Below, piece after piece: positions 22,341 to 60,500 of a stretch of 64,000 nt of DNA (the stretch's first letter is position 1; each line of letters starts with the position of its first letter). The notes below the pieces were generated by a model. That model saw only the letters and a program-made list of their open reading frames with translations, did no database searches and was not told where the DNA came from. Made by a program: the position numbers and the translations under genes. Origin of the DNA: Gordonia jinghuaiqii (GTDB taxonomy: Bacteria > Actinomycetota > Actinomycetes > Mycobacteriales > Mycobacteriaceae); assembly GCF_014041935.1 (NCBI RefSeq), contig NZ_CP059491.1:3038001-3102000 (forward strand), in the 5' to 3' direction.

Positions 22341-22674
22341 GGGGCCTCCTAGTTCAATCCTGCAGGGATGACCGTCGCGTGTGGCGAGGGACGTATGCAA
22401 GAGAACCGACGGACAGCCTCAGCAAGAGAGCCCCGGGACTGTGTCCGCGGGGCTCCGATACCGACCGGTTCGCAAGGCTGTGCCGTGATGGCACATGCTG
22501 CTGCCGATGTGCAGCAACGCATCCGAAGATGCGATCTGCGACGATCGGCGTGAACCGGACCGTACAACTACGGTTACTCGCAAGGCGAGCGACTCGCGTC
22601 GAACGGTGGGAGCGGAACTCCACTTACGACCCCGGCGCATACCAGGGCGGTCGTGCTATGGGAGTCTAACAGCC
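22341..22674 (-). promoter_or_regulatory. infC 5' leader region with hairpins
   Basis: 334 bases between divergent infC and the DUF1844 gene, with no coding sequence I can support. Reading toward infC there is a hairpin GCACAT/ATGTGC (22491-22496, 22507-22512), then a stronger GC-rich stem GAGCCCCG/CGGGGCTC (22428-22435, 22448-22455) about 90 bases before the start codon, then the AGGAGG Shine-Dalgarno. The arrangement would suit an attenuator or a structured leader, but no T-run follows the stem. The promoter of the ribosomal operon must also lie here. Confidence 0.5.
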
Positions 22675-23100
22675 ATGGCCGAGAACTCCTATTCGTCACA
22701 TACACCCACGACCCCGGAGGGTGCGACGGGCGGTGACACCGGCATCGGAGATGCGGCGCGCACCGATCCCGACAACGTCCGTGACCTGGGAGATATTCCG
22801 GCGATCGAGGTCATCACCCGCTCGATCGTGATGCTCATGAGCGCGGCCGCCGAGAAGCTCGGCCTGGCCGAGGAGGCTTCCTCAGACAACGTCGACCTGC
22901 CCGAGGCCCGCACGCTGATCACCGCCCTCGCCGGCCTGGTCGACGCGTCGAAGACCGACCTCGGCATCCACGCCGCACCGATCCGCGATGGCCTCAAAGG
23001 ACTTCAGTTGGCCTTCCGCGAGGCCAGTGCCTATCCCGACGAGCCGGGCGAAGGTCCGGGCGAGAAGTACACCGGACCGGTCCGCGTGCCCAAGAAGTAG
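22675..23100 (+). CDS. DUF1844 family protein
   Basis: 141 residues from ATG 22675. A disordered acidic N-terminus (~45 residues) is followed by a conserved helical core, IEVITRSIVMLMSAAAEKLGL and DLPEARTLITALAGLVDAS, and a basic C-terminus GPVRVPKK. This is the DUF1844 pattern of small actinobacterial proteins next to infC. The function is unknown; the core is amphipathic helix rather than a clear transmembrane span. It is divergent from infC. Confidence 0.85.
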   Translation: MAENSYSSHTPTTPEGATGGDTGIGDAARTDPDNVRDLGDIPAIEVITRSIVMLMSAAAEKLGLAEEASSDNVDLPEARTLITALAGLVDASKTDLGIHAAPIRDGLKGLQLAFREASAYPDEPGEGPGEKYTGPVRVPKK

Positions 23101-23135
23101 GCGTCGTCGAACCGGGCGGGCACTAACCTGGAGGC

Positions 23136-23453
23136 ATGACGAATCCAGGAGAGTCCGACCCGGCGCACGCGTCGTCGGAGCCGAACACGTCGTCGGACGA
23201 CATCATCGACGCCGAGATCGTGCACACGGGACCTGTCCCGGGCTCCCTCCCCGACCCCGACTACACCGACAGCGGCGTCCCGACCTTCGACTTCGTCCGC
23301 GACAAGATCGAGAACCGGATCACCACGGCGATCGGGTCGCAGGAACTCGCGGAGGCGAGCCCCGAGGGGCAGGGCGTCGACGAGATGATGCGCAAGCGCG
23401 ACGAGGCCGCCAAGAAGCGCCTCGCGGAGATCCGCAAATCGATGGGTCAGTAG
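23136..23453 (+). CDS. Small conserved hypothetical protein
   Basis: 105 residues, strongly acidic N-terminal half (SDDIIDAEIV) and a charged helical C-terminus (MMRKRDEAAKKRLAEIRKS). TAACCT lies 6 bases before the ATG, as in leaderless actinobacterial genes, although GGAGG also touches the start. I do not recognise the family. It follows the DUF1844 gene by 35 bases and converges with uvrA. Confidence 0.7.
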   Translation: MTNPGESDPAHASSEPNTSSDDIIDAEIVHTGPVPGSLPDPDYTDSGVPTFDFVRDKIENRITTAIGSQELAEASPEGQGVDEMMRKRDEAAKKRLAEIRKSMGQ

Positions 23454-23469
23454 CCACCGCCCCCGGCTC

Positions 23470-26352
<2,883 letters not shown>

Positions 26353-26602
26353 TGCAGTCCTTACATTTTCGAGTCATATGGGCGCACAGGTGGCGCCAAG
26401 GGCACCGTACCGACAGGCACCGACAGATTTCGGTCCCTGCGATCGTCGCCCGATGAGATTCCTGGCCCGACGACCGGACGGTCGGTCTCGCCGTCCAGGC
26501 TTTCCATCGTCGAACCGATAGTCCACGATACGCGTGCGGACGCGGGGACCGATGGTCACGACCGTCACACTCCGACGCTGACGTTTGTCATAGCCTGACC
26601 GC
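26353..26602. promoter_or_regulatory. uvrA / MBL-hydrolase divergent promoter region
   Basis: 250 bases without a gene. TAGCCT sits 6 bases before the hydrolase ATG, consistent with a leaderless transcript on the plus strand. A half-matching LexA-like site (TCGAAC-N4-AGTCCA at 26510-26525) was considered but is weak. Confidence 0.4.
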
Positions 26603-27301
26603 ATGACTTCCGCAGCGACACCGATCACCGACACTTACACCGGCGACCTCTCCGAGTCGAAGACACCGCAGCGGCGCACGCTCTCGTCGGCGACCATCGT
26701 CAAACTGTCCGTGGGACCCATGGACAACAACGTGTACGTCGTGACGTCACGCGCCACCGGGGACCAGCTGATCATCGACGCCGCGAACGACGCCGACACG
26801 ATCACCGCGGTGCTGCAGTCGATCGAGGGCACGCCGAAGCTGATCTTCACCACCCACCAGCACTTCGACCACTGGCAGGCGCTGGCCGCCGTCGCCGAGT
26901 TCACCGGCGTCCCGACCGCGGCCGGCCGCCTCGACGCCGGCGAGCTGCCCGTCACCCCGGACCGGCTCGTCGACGACGGCGACACCATCGAGATCGGGGA
27001 CCTCAGCTTCGAGGCGATCCACCTCGCCGGCCACACCCCCGGTTCGATCGCGCTGGCCCTCACCGATGTCGATGCCGACGGCCGGTCGATCGTTCACCTG
27101 TTCACCGGCGACTGCCTGTTCCCCGGCGGCATCGGCAAGACCTGGAAACCAGAGGACTTCGACACCCTGATCGACGACGTCTCGACCAAGCTCTTCGACA
27201 GGTTCGACGACTCCACCGTCGTCTACCCCGGGCACGGCACCGACACCACCCTCGGCGCCGAGCGGGCCTCACTCCCGGAGTGGCGCGAACGTCGCTGGTG
27301 A
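26603..27301 (+). CDS. MBL-fold metallohydrolase (glyoxalase II-like)
   Basis: 232-residue metallo-beta-lactamase-fold hydrolase. The metal site is intact: HQHFDH (His85, His87, Asp89, His90), GHTPGS, TGDCLFPGG and the last His in YPGHGTD. It is the same neighbour of uvrA as Rv1637c in M. tuberculosis, from memory of that map. The family hydrolyses thioesters such as hydroxyacylglutathione or mycothiol analogues; the true substrate is unknown. It converges with the lipoprotein gene, 4 bases between stops. Confidence 0.92.
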   Translation: MTSAATPITDTYTGDLSESKTPQRRTLSSATIVKLSVGPMDNNVYVVTSRATGDQLIIDAANDADTITAVLQSIEGTPKLIFTTHQHFDHWQALAAVAEFTGVPTAAGRLDAGELPVTPDRLVDDGDTIEIGDLSFEAIHLAGHTPGSIALALTDVDADGRSIVHLFTGDCLFPGGIGKTWKPEDFDTLIDDVSTKLFDRFDDSTVVYPGHGTDTTLGAERASLPEWRERRW

Positions 27302-27305
27302 CGCT

Positions 27306-27857
27306 TCAGAAAGTCCGGACCGCCTGCAGACTCACGAACACCCCGCGCCCGGTGCGGTCGTTGGTGAAGGTCGTACCGTCGAAGCCCGCGACGATGGTCC
27401 AACCTGCGGCACTGTAGGTGGCGTAGTCCATCAGGACCGTGGGTGCGTCGCCGAGGTTGCCCTGCGCCCAGGTGGTCTGGCCGTCGGCGCTCACGCGAAA
27501 CGAGGTGAACCGCTGTCCGGTCCGGTCAGTGGGCCATCCGGTGGCGGCCCCGGACTCACAGATCACCGCCGCGGCGTCGACCATGCACTTCGTGAGCCCC
27601 GACTTCGTCCTGACGGTGACATAGCCCGTCCCGTTCGGAGCGAGCACTTGTGGGCCTGACGCGGCGGGCGGGGCAGCGGGCGGCGGTGTGTGCGTCACGG
27701 TCGGGATGGTCTGTGTGGCTTCTGCCGTCACCGTCACAGTCACCGCACTCACAGACTCGGCTGCGGGCGGCGCAGACGAACCGCAGGCCGTTGAAGTCAG
27801 AACGCCGACTGCGACCGCGCAGCTCCCGAATACGACCAGTCCCCTGCGTCTACGCAC
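27306..27857 (-). CDS. Putative secreted lipoprotein, function unknown
   Basis: From GTG 27857 the 183-residue protein begins VRRRRGLVVFGSCAVAVGVL and has a possible lipobox STAC with Cys25, then a Thr/Pro/Ala-rich linker and a C-terminal domain of about 110 residues with two cysteines (TKCMVDAAAVICESG) that could pair. The lipobox is imperfect (Ser rather than Leu at -3). The frame extends to an ATG at 27944, but that would place the signal peptide internally. I do not recognise the domain. Confidence 0.65.
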   Translation of the reverse strand: MRRRRGLVVFGSCAVAVGVLTSTACGSSAPPAAESVSAVTVTVTAEATQTIPTVTHTPPPAAPPAASGPQVLAPNGTGYVTVRTKSGLTKCMVDAAAVICESGAATGWPTDRTGQRFTSFRVSADGQTTWAQGNLGDAPTVLMDYATYSAAGWTIVAGFDGTTFTNDRTGRGVFVSLQAVRTF

Positions 27858-28181
27858 GAGACGGATGCTGCCACAGAGGTCGCGGTCCCGCCGCGCGGGC
27901 GACGACGCCGAGCGTGGTGGGCACGATCTCGGCGGTGATCGCACCCGAGGGGCTTCACTCCCGACCGGCGCGACGTCCCGGTAACGGGCGGGCTATGTTT
28001 GGCGCGCTCGTCCACGGGCACATATGGATACGTGATCAACGGGTTGTCACGTCGGAAATCGGCAGTGGAACCCATATTCACCTGTACATTTCGCGGGACC
28101 GGGTAGCGTTGAACGAGCCAAGAAGCGCGCTCCACCCCGACGGATCTCGAAACCGCACTCGACTGAAAAAGGTTGTGACCG
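27858..28181. other. Intergenic region upstream of the DoxX-like gene
   Basis: About 324 bases between divergent genes with no supported coding sequence or RNA gene. The right half is less GC-rich than its surroundings and contains TAGCGT near 28110, a possible -10 for the plus-strand gene. Nothing else stands out. Confidence 0.4.
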
Positions 28182-29330
28182 ATGATTCTCCGCCGTATCG
28201 CCCGCCCGCTCCTCGCCTCGGCGTTCGTCGCCAGTGGCGTCGACGCCATCCGGAGCCCCAAACCGATCGCGCAGTCCGCGGAACCGGTGGTGGACAAGGC
28301 CCGCTCGTCGCTTCCCCCGGAGGTCGCCGGCCGGATCCCGGAGAACACCGAGACGCTGGTGCAGATCAACGCGGCGGCCCAGATCGGCGGCGGAATCCTC
28401 CTCGCGACCGGCAAGTTCCCGCGCGTCGCCTCGGTGGTGCTGGCCGGCACGCTGATCCCGACCACTGCGGCGGGCACCGACTTCTGGAACGAGGCCGATC
28501 CGGTCCGCCAGAAGGCGCAGCGTGACGCCTTCATCAGGAACATGGGTCTCCTGGGTGGTGTGCTGCTGGCCGCGGTCGACACCGAGGGCAAGCCGTCGCT
28601 CGTCTGGCGCGGTCGGCACAAGGCCTCGGCTGTTGCCGCGGCACTCCCGATCGGCGCCGCCGCCGGGTCGTCGACCTGGGACACCATCGTCGAACGCACC
28701 CACGACGGCGCCGAGGTCGTCGGTGAGCGTTCCGCCGAAGCCGGGGAGCTGCTGAGCAAGGGCGCCCATCTGGTCTCGGAACGGTCAGCGGACGCTGCGG
28801 CGAAGTTCCGTGAGCACGCTCCGGAAATCGCCGAGGCCGCGCAGAAGCGATCCCTGGAAATCGCCGAAAAGGCCGCCGGCACCGCCGCGGAGGTGGCCGA
28901 CCGTCTTCGCGACCGCGCACCGGTGCTGGCCGACGCGGCACTCGAGCGTTCGTCGACGCTGGCCGACGCTGCCCTCGGCCGTTCGTCGGAACTCGCCGAG
29001 ACCGCCCGCAAGCGCGGACCGAAGCTCGCCAAGAAGGCACAGAAGCGCGCCGAGAAGGCACAGAAGCAGGCGAAGAAGAACGCGCCGAAGATCGCCGACG
29101 CCGCCCGGGATCGCGCCGCCGAACTCGCCGAAGCCGCCCGCGAGCGGTCCGCGGACGCCCGCAAGCGTGCGCCGCTGCTCGCCGATGTCGCGCGGGATCG
29201 TACCGCGGAGCTCGCCGAGATCGCCCGGGCACGCTCGGCCGAGTTGGCCGAGACGGCACGCCAGCTCGCCGCGGTGGCCGAGGAGACCGCGGACGAGAGC
29301 CGCAAGCGCCTGCGCAAGGCACGTCGCTAG
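28182..29330 (+). CDS. DoxX-like membrane protein with a long charged helical repeat tail
   Basis: 382 residues. The first ~150 resemble the DoxX family: MILRRIARPLLASAFVASGVDAIR, then INAAAQIGGGILLATGKFPRVA, VVLAGTLIPTTAAG and GLLGGVLLAAVDTEGK as likely membrane helices. From about residue 165 the protein is a long Ala/Arg/Lys/Glu amphipathic helix built of 11-residue units (for example APVLADAALER, SELAETARKRG, PKIADAARDRA, AELAEAARERS), ending in KRLRKARR. Such periodicity is seen in apolipoprotein and LEA-like proteins that lie on lipid surfaces. ATG 28182 follows AAAGG. The usual DoxX length is 130-180 residues, so the tail is an extension. Confidence 0.82.
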   Translation: MILRRIARPLLASAFVASGVDAIRSPKPIAQSAEPVVDKARSSLPPEVAGRIPENTETLVQINAAAQIGGGILLATGKFPRVASVVLAGTLIPTTAAGTDFWNEADPVRQKAQRDAFIRNMGLLGGVLLAAVDTEGKPSLVWRGRHKASAVAAALPIGAAAGSSTWDTIVERTHDGAEVVGERSAEAGELLSKGAHLVSERSADAAAKFREHAPEIAEAAQKRSLEIAEKAAGTAAEVADRLRDRAPVLADAALERSSTLADAALGRSSELAETARKRGPKLAKKAQKRAEKAQKQAKKNAPKIADAARDRAAELAEAARERSADARKRAPLLADVARDRTAELAEIARARSAELAETARQLAAVAEETADESRKRLRKARR

Positions 29331-29436
29331 ATTCTGCGGAAATCAACCCGCACGATCGCCTGATGCGAGCACGACCCTGATCACGGCCACCGATCTCTCA
29401 ACGGACGCGGCGCACCCGCCCGAGGACTACCCCTGG

Positions 29437-30111
29437 GTGCCCGCGTCCGTTGTGGTCGACGGAGGCCGGCAGGAGTCGTGGACACCTCCAGCGCCCGACG
29501 CGCGCCTGGTGGTCGCTGTCGGCTCGAACGCCGCACCGGACGTGCTGCGTCGCAAACTCCGACATCTCCCCGCCGCAGCCCCCACCCGGCTAGTCCGCGT
29601 TCGCGTCACCAACATCACAGTGGGCCATTCTGCGCATGTCGCGGCCCGCGGTTACGTCCCCGCCGCACCCGTCTTCGCTGGTCAGACCTCCCTGGTCACC
29701 ATCGCGGCGTGGCTCACCCCGGCCCAGGCCGAGGCACTCGACGCCACCGAACCCAACTACGATCGACGGACAGTGAATACGCACGACCACCCCCTCATCC
29801 CCGTCGGCCCGCCACATCCCGGCGGCGCCCTCGTCGCCCTGCCGGACGAGTTCGACATGTATGTGTCGCGTCACGGCGTCCTCGCCGATCCCATGACTCA
29901 CACGACCCTGCCCTTCGGTCCGCAGAGCCGCATCCTCGGCTGGCTACACGACCGCCTCCGCCACGCCGCACTGTCCGGGCCGGCGGCTCAGGTGTGTGCG
30001 CAGCTGGCCACCGGCGGTAACGCCGCGTCTATGACCGCTCGGATCCACGACGCGGGTCTGGCCCGCCGTGCCTGGACCGGGGACCGGTATGCCGGCGGAG
30101 GTGGCCTGTGA
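29437..30111 (+). CDS. Conserved hypothetical protein with a gamma-glutamylcyclotransferase-like GSN motif
   Basis: About 224 residues from GTG 29437, with GAGGA ten bases upstream. There is no ATG in frame, and the conserved-looking sequence EDYPWVPASVV suggests translation may start earlier, so the start is uncertain. LVVAVGSNAAPDVLRRKL recalls the YGSN loop of gamma-glutamylcyclotransferase-like proteins, and a nearby strand VRVRVTNITVGHSAHVA fits that fold, but I would not assign an activity. The stop overlaps the HelR-like start by 4 bases (GTGA), so the two are translationally coupled. Confidence 0.7.
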   Translation: MPASVVVDGGRQESWTPPAPDARLVVAVGSNAAPDVLRRKLRHLPAAAPTRLVRVRVTNITVGHSAHVAARGYVPAAPVFAGQTSLVTIAAWLTPAQAEALDATEPNYDRRTVNTHDHPLIPVGPPHPGGALVALPDEFDMYVSRHGVLADPMTHTTLPFGPQSRILGWLHDRLRHAALSGPAAQVCAQLATGGNAASMTARIHDAGLARRAWTGDRYAGGGGL

Positions 30112-32474
30112 CCGCACTCTCCTCCGACACCGATCCGCGGATCACCGAGGAACAGGAACACCTCGATCGGGTGTACGGCCGCCTCGACCGGATGCGGCAG
30201 ACCGCGCAACGCAGGTTGTCCACGACGCTCAGCGAACGCGGGGGCACACCCCAGGCACGGTCCGAGCGCGAGTCCTACGAGCGGATGTACAACGAGGACC
30301 TCGCGAAGTTCGATGCCGCGGAACACAATCTGTACTTCGGTCGCCTCGATCTCGACGACGGCGAGGTCCGCCGCATCGGGCGCATCGGTGTCCTCGACGA
30401 CGGCTTCGGAGCCGACGGTGCGCTCGACGACTCGGCGACCGACGCCACGCTGCTGCTGGACTGGCGCGCACCGCTGGCCCGCCCCTTCTACCTCGCGACC
30501 CCCGCGGCACCCGAGGAGGTGGCCCGTCGCCGTCACATCCGCACGCGTAGTCGCAAGGTGCGCGGCATCAGCGACGAATCGCTGACCGACGGCGAGGCGA
30601 TCCTCGACGACTTCGGTCACGGAGACGTGGTCAACGAGTCGGCGCTCGTCGCCGCGCTCAACGCGGCGCGTACCGGCGAGATGACCGACATCGTCGAGAC
30701 CATCCAGCGCGAGCAGGACCTCATCATCCGGTCGACGCATCGCGGCGTCACCGTCATCCAGGGCGGCCCGGGCACCGGCAAGACCGCCGTCGCGCTGCAC
30801 CGCGCGGCCTACCTGCTCTACACGCACCGTGAGATCCTCTCCCGCAGTGGCATTCTCATCATCGGCCCGAACGACGACTTCTTGAGCTACATCGGCCAGG
30901 TGTTGCCCTCACTCGGCGAGTCGGGTGTGCTCCTGTCCACGATCGGCGACCTGTTCCCCGGCGTGCGGGCAGGCGCCGACGACCCGCGTACCACGGCAGC
31001 GGTCAAGGGCGGACTGCGGATGGTCGACGTCCTCAAACGCGCTGTCCGGGCCCAACAATCGCTGCCATCTCGTCCCGAGACGGTCGATTTCGACAGCTAT
31101 CGGGTGGAGATCGACTCCACCCTCGTCAAGAGCGCCCGGGCACGGGCGCGTGCCACCCGCCGCCCACACAACCTGTCCCAGAACACCTTCCTCAAGGCGG
31201 GTCTCGCCGAACTCGCCGCGCGGCACGCCGCGACCATCGGGTCGAGCCTGCTCGACGGATCGCAGCTGCTGAGTCCCGCCGACATCTCCGACATCCGCGA
31301 CGACATGAGCCGCGACCCGGACATCCGTGCGGCGCTTCTCCGCTACTGGCCGACCCTGACGCCGCAGGACATGCTCCGCGACCTGCTCACCGACGAACGC
31401 GCTATCCGCAAGGCCACGACCGGCTGGTCCGACGCCGACCGCGCCGCCCTGTTGCGTTCGCCTCGGCCGCGGTCGGGCACCGGCGAGGACTTCTCCCCCG
31501 CCGACGTTCCGCTGCTCGACGAGCTCGCCGAGCTCATCGGATACGGAACCGACGAGGCCGAACGCGCCGAACGCGCCCGATGGCGCCGCCAGCTGGCCGA
31601 CGCCCAGGACGCTCTGGACATCCTGACCGGTTCGGCCCCACAGGATCTCGAAGACGAGCTCGACCCCGAGATCCTGATGGCCTACGACCTGATCGACGCC
31701 GAACAGCTGGCGTCGCGCCAGACCGAGACGCGTCGGGCCACCACCGCCGAACGCGCGTACGGCGACCGCACCTGGACGTTCGGTCACGTGATCGTCGACG
31801 AGGCGCAGGAGTTGTCGGCGATGGCATGGCGAATGGTGATGCGGCGCATCCCCAATCGGTGGATGACCATCATCGGTGACACCGCCCAGACCTCCGACGA
31901 GGCGGGCACCCGATCGTGGGGAGATGTGCTCGAGCCGTACGTCGCCCAGCGCTGGCAGTTCAAGGAGCTGTCGGTGAACTATCGGACCCCGAGCGAGATC
32001 ATGGAGTACGCCGCCCGGGTACTCGACGAGATCGGCAACGGCGAGAAGGCTCCGACGTCGTTGCGCAGCAACGGAATCGAGCCGGTGGCCATCCGCGTCG
32101 GACACGATGCCGACGCCGGCACGATCGCCGCCGGGATGCTGCGTGCCGTCGAACTCGCCGAACCGCAGGGTCTGACAGCCGTCGTCGTGCCTGATGCGTT
32201 GCACGAGACCCTCGCTGCAGCAGTCGATCCCGTCCTGTTCGAGGCGAAGGCACTCGATCCGCCGAAGGTCTACACCGTACGGAGTTGCAAGGGTCTCGAG
32301 TTCGACACCACGATCGTGGTCGAACCGGCCGCGATCGTCGCGGAGTCCTCACGCGGGTACAGCGACCTGTATGTGGCCCTGACCCGTGCGACCCAGCGGC
32401 TCGTCGTTGTGCACAGCGAACCGCTACCGGAGGCGCTCGCGGATCTTCCGACCGTCGAATCCGCCACGGACTGA
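30108..32474 (+). CDS. helR: HelR/HelD-type RNA-polymerase-associated superfamily 1 ATPase
   Basis: 788 residues. The N-terminal coiled coil (residues ~10-70, ITEEQEHLDRVYGRLDRM) is what HelD proteins insert into the RNA polymerase secondary channel. The SF1 helicase core follows: Walker A GGPGTGKT (219-226), Walker B VIVDEAQELS, motif III IIGDTAQTSD, motif V/VI SCKGLEFD and YVALTRATQRL. HelD/HelR removes stalled polymerase from DNA or nucleic acid, and actinobacterial HelR can displace rifamycins; this is family knowledge. I looked for a rifamycin-associated element upstream and saw none. It is coupled to the GSN-motif gene and converges with the NRPS (36 bases between stops). Confidence 0.88.
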   Translation: MTALSSDTDPRITEEQEHLDRVYGRLDRMRQTAQRRLSTTLSERGGTPQARSERESYERMYNEDLAKFDAAEHNLYFGRLDLDDGEVRRIGRIGVLDDGFGADGALDDSATDATLLLDWRAPLARPFYLATPAAPEEVARRRHIRTRSRKVRGISDESLTDGEAILDDFGHGDVVNESALVAALNAARTGEMTDIVETIQREQDLIIRSTHRGVTVIQGGPGTGKTAVALHRAAYLLYTHREILSRSGILIIGPNDDFLSYIGQVLPSLGESGVLLSTIGDLFPGVRAGADDPRTTAAVKGGLRMVDVLKRAVRAQQSLPSRPETVDFDSYRVEIDSTLVKSARARARATRRPHNLSQNTFLKAGLAELAARHAATIGSSLLDGSQLLSPADISDIRDDMSRDPDIRAALLRYWPTLTPQDMLRDLLTDERAIRKATTGWSDADRAALLRSPRPRSGTGEDFSPADVPLLDELAELIGYGTDEAERAERARWRRQLADAQDALDILTGSAPQDLEDELDPEILMAYDLIDAEQLASRQTETRRATTAERAYGDRTWTFGHVIVDEAQELSAMAWRMVMRRIPNRWMTIIGDTAQTSDEAGTRSWGDVLEPYVAQRWQFKELSVNYRTPSEIMEYAARVLDEIGNGEKAPTSLRSNGIEPVAIRVGHDADAGTIAAGMLRAVELAEPQGLTAVVVPDALHETLAAAVDPVLFEAKALDPPKVYTVRSCKGLEFDTTIVVEPAAIVAESSRGYSDLYVALTRATQRLVVVHSEPLPEALADLPTVESATD

Positions 32475-32510
32475 GGGTTTCCCACCCTGCCGCTCGTCGG
32501 GCGGATCCCC

Positions 32511-58768
<26,258 letters not shown>

Positions 58769-58772
<4 letters not shown>

Positions 58773-60500
58773 GCGGGTCCCACTCGATTGCGCGAGCCCG
58801 CGCCCTGCATTACCGCTTCGGCGGCGGCCCGCACAGAGTCGAAGACCTCGTCGATCGTGCGGTCGGCGTCGGCGAGCAGAGTGGCCACGGCGATCGTCAG
58901 CGCTTCCGCGGGGTCTTCGTCGGGGACCGAGATCGACATCGCGACCGCGGTCGCCTCCAGGTCGGCGAAGGTCACCTCCGGGGCGCCGGGGACACCGATG
59001 ACCGCCTCGGGTGCCGATGCGGCGACACGCGACACGATCTCGTGGAGCGGGGGATGCGCCCCGGCCGGGTCGGTGGCAGCCGACGACGACTCGCCACCGG
59101 TCCAGATCGCGAGGTCACCCACCGCGGTACCGGGACGCGCCGCGATGTCGGCCAGCAGCGTCCGGTAGCGTTCGGCGACCTTCTCCACGGTCGCGTGATC
59201 GAACAGGTCGGTGTCGTAGGCGATCTGGCCGCCGAGCGCGCCGTCGCGGTCGATGCCGTCGAGGTCCCCCGGGTACAGCATCAGTTCCAGATCGACTTTG
59301 GCGGGAAACGATGCCGGCGGGCGCGGACGAACATGCAGCCCTTCGAGTTCCACCTCGGGCAATCGGAGGTTCTGATACGAGAGCATCACCGAGAACAGCG
59401 GATTGTGACGGCCTCGGCGTGCGGCGCCTGACCCCGTACGGGTGAGGTGGTCGACTATCTGGTCGAAGGACACATCGCTGTTGCCGAGGTCGGCGAAGTC
59501 GTCGGTGCGCACGCGGCGGAGCAGATCGTCGAACGACTCGTCGAGCCGCAGCGTCGTACGCAGCGGAACGGTCGTCGCCAGCATGCCCACCATGTCGGCC
59601 AGTGCCGGATCGTCGCGACCGGCGAACGGAGTGCCGATCACGACGTCGTCGGTTCCCGACAGACGTCCGATCAGCACCGCGAGTGCCGCATGCATCACCA
59701 CGAACTGGGTGGTGTTGTTGACGCGGGCGATCTGTCGCAGGATCGTCGCGGTCGACGACGGGATGGTCAGGTCTACGACGCCACCGAGGTGGCGCGGCTC
59801 GGCGGGCCGGGGCCGGTCCGACGCGAGCGTCGCCACCTCGCGCACCGTGCCCAGCCGGTGCTGCCAGTACTCGAGTTGACGTTGCTCTTCGGTCGCCCCG
59901 TCCGGCCCCTGCGCCTGCAGTCGCTCGGCATGCCAGATCGCGTAGTCGGCGAACTGAACCCGCAACGGACGGGCGATGGTCGACGCGGTACCGGTGTGTC
60001 CGGAGATCCGTGCCGCGTAGGCCTCGGTCAGGTCCCGGGCCAGCGCCCCGAGGGACTCACCGTCGGCGTTGATGTGGTGGACGACGAACACCAGCAGATG
60101 CCGTTCCGGACGCAACCGGAGAACGGCGGCGCGGACGGCGGGGCTGTCGGTCAGGTCGAAGCCGGGCTCGACGACGGCGGCGATCTCGTCCTCGACGCGC
60201 TCATCGGTCGCGTCCCCGGTCACGCTGATGTCGATCACGTCGACCCCGAAGCGGCGCAACGCCTCCGCGGCCGGGAGCACGATCTGCACCGGAACCCCCT
60301 CGTGCACGGGATAGCGGGTTCGCAGGGACTCGTGGCGGGCGACGATGTCGCCCACGGCCCCGGTCAGCGCCGCGACGTCGAGCCTGCCCTCGAGGTCGAG
60401 GGTGAGCCCGATGTTGTAGGCCGACGACGACGGGTCGATCTGATTGAGAGACCACAGGCCGCGCTGGACACCGGTGAGCTCCACCATGTGCTTGCGGTCG
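58769..60500 (-). other. Condensation domain ending the first NRPS protein plus partial-A-like tail
   Basis: C domain with LTGVQRGLWSLNQ and HHINADGES, about 60500-59150. After it, 59130-58772 encodes a segment like the first ~90 residues of an A domain (LHEIVSRVAASAPEAV, EVTFADLEATA), then DPAEALTIAVATLL and the end. Its A partner is at the start of the next protein. Confidence 0.75.

Noticed and set aside
26510..26525. LexA (SOS) box upstream of uvrA
   Set aside because: Only the left half TCGAAC matches; the right half AGTCCA has three mismatches and it lies 158 bases from the uvrA start.
29900..30108. Rifamycin-associated element upstream of the HelR-like gene
   Set aside because: No 19-bp palindrome of that type is visible there; the gene overlaps its upstream neighbour, so control would be from further upstream.
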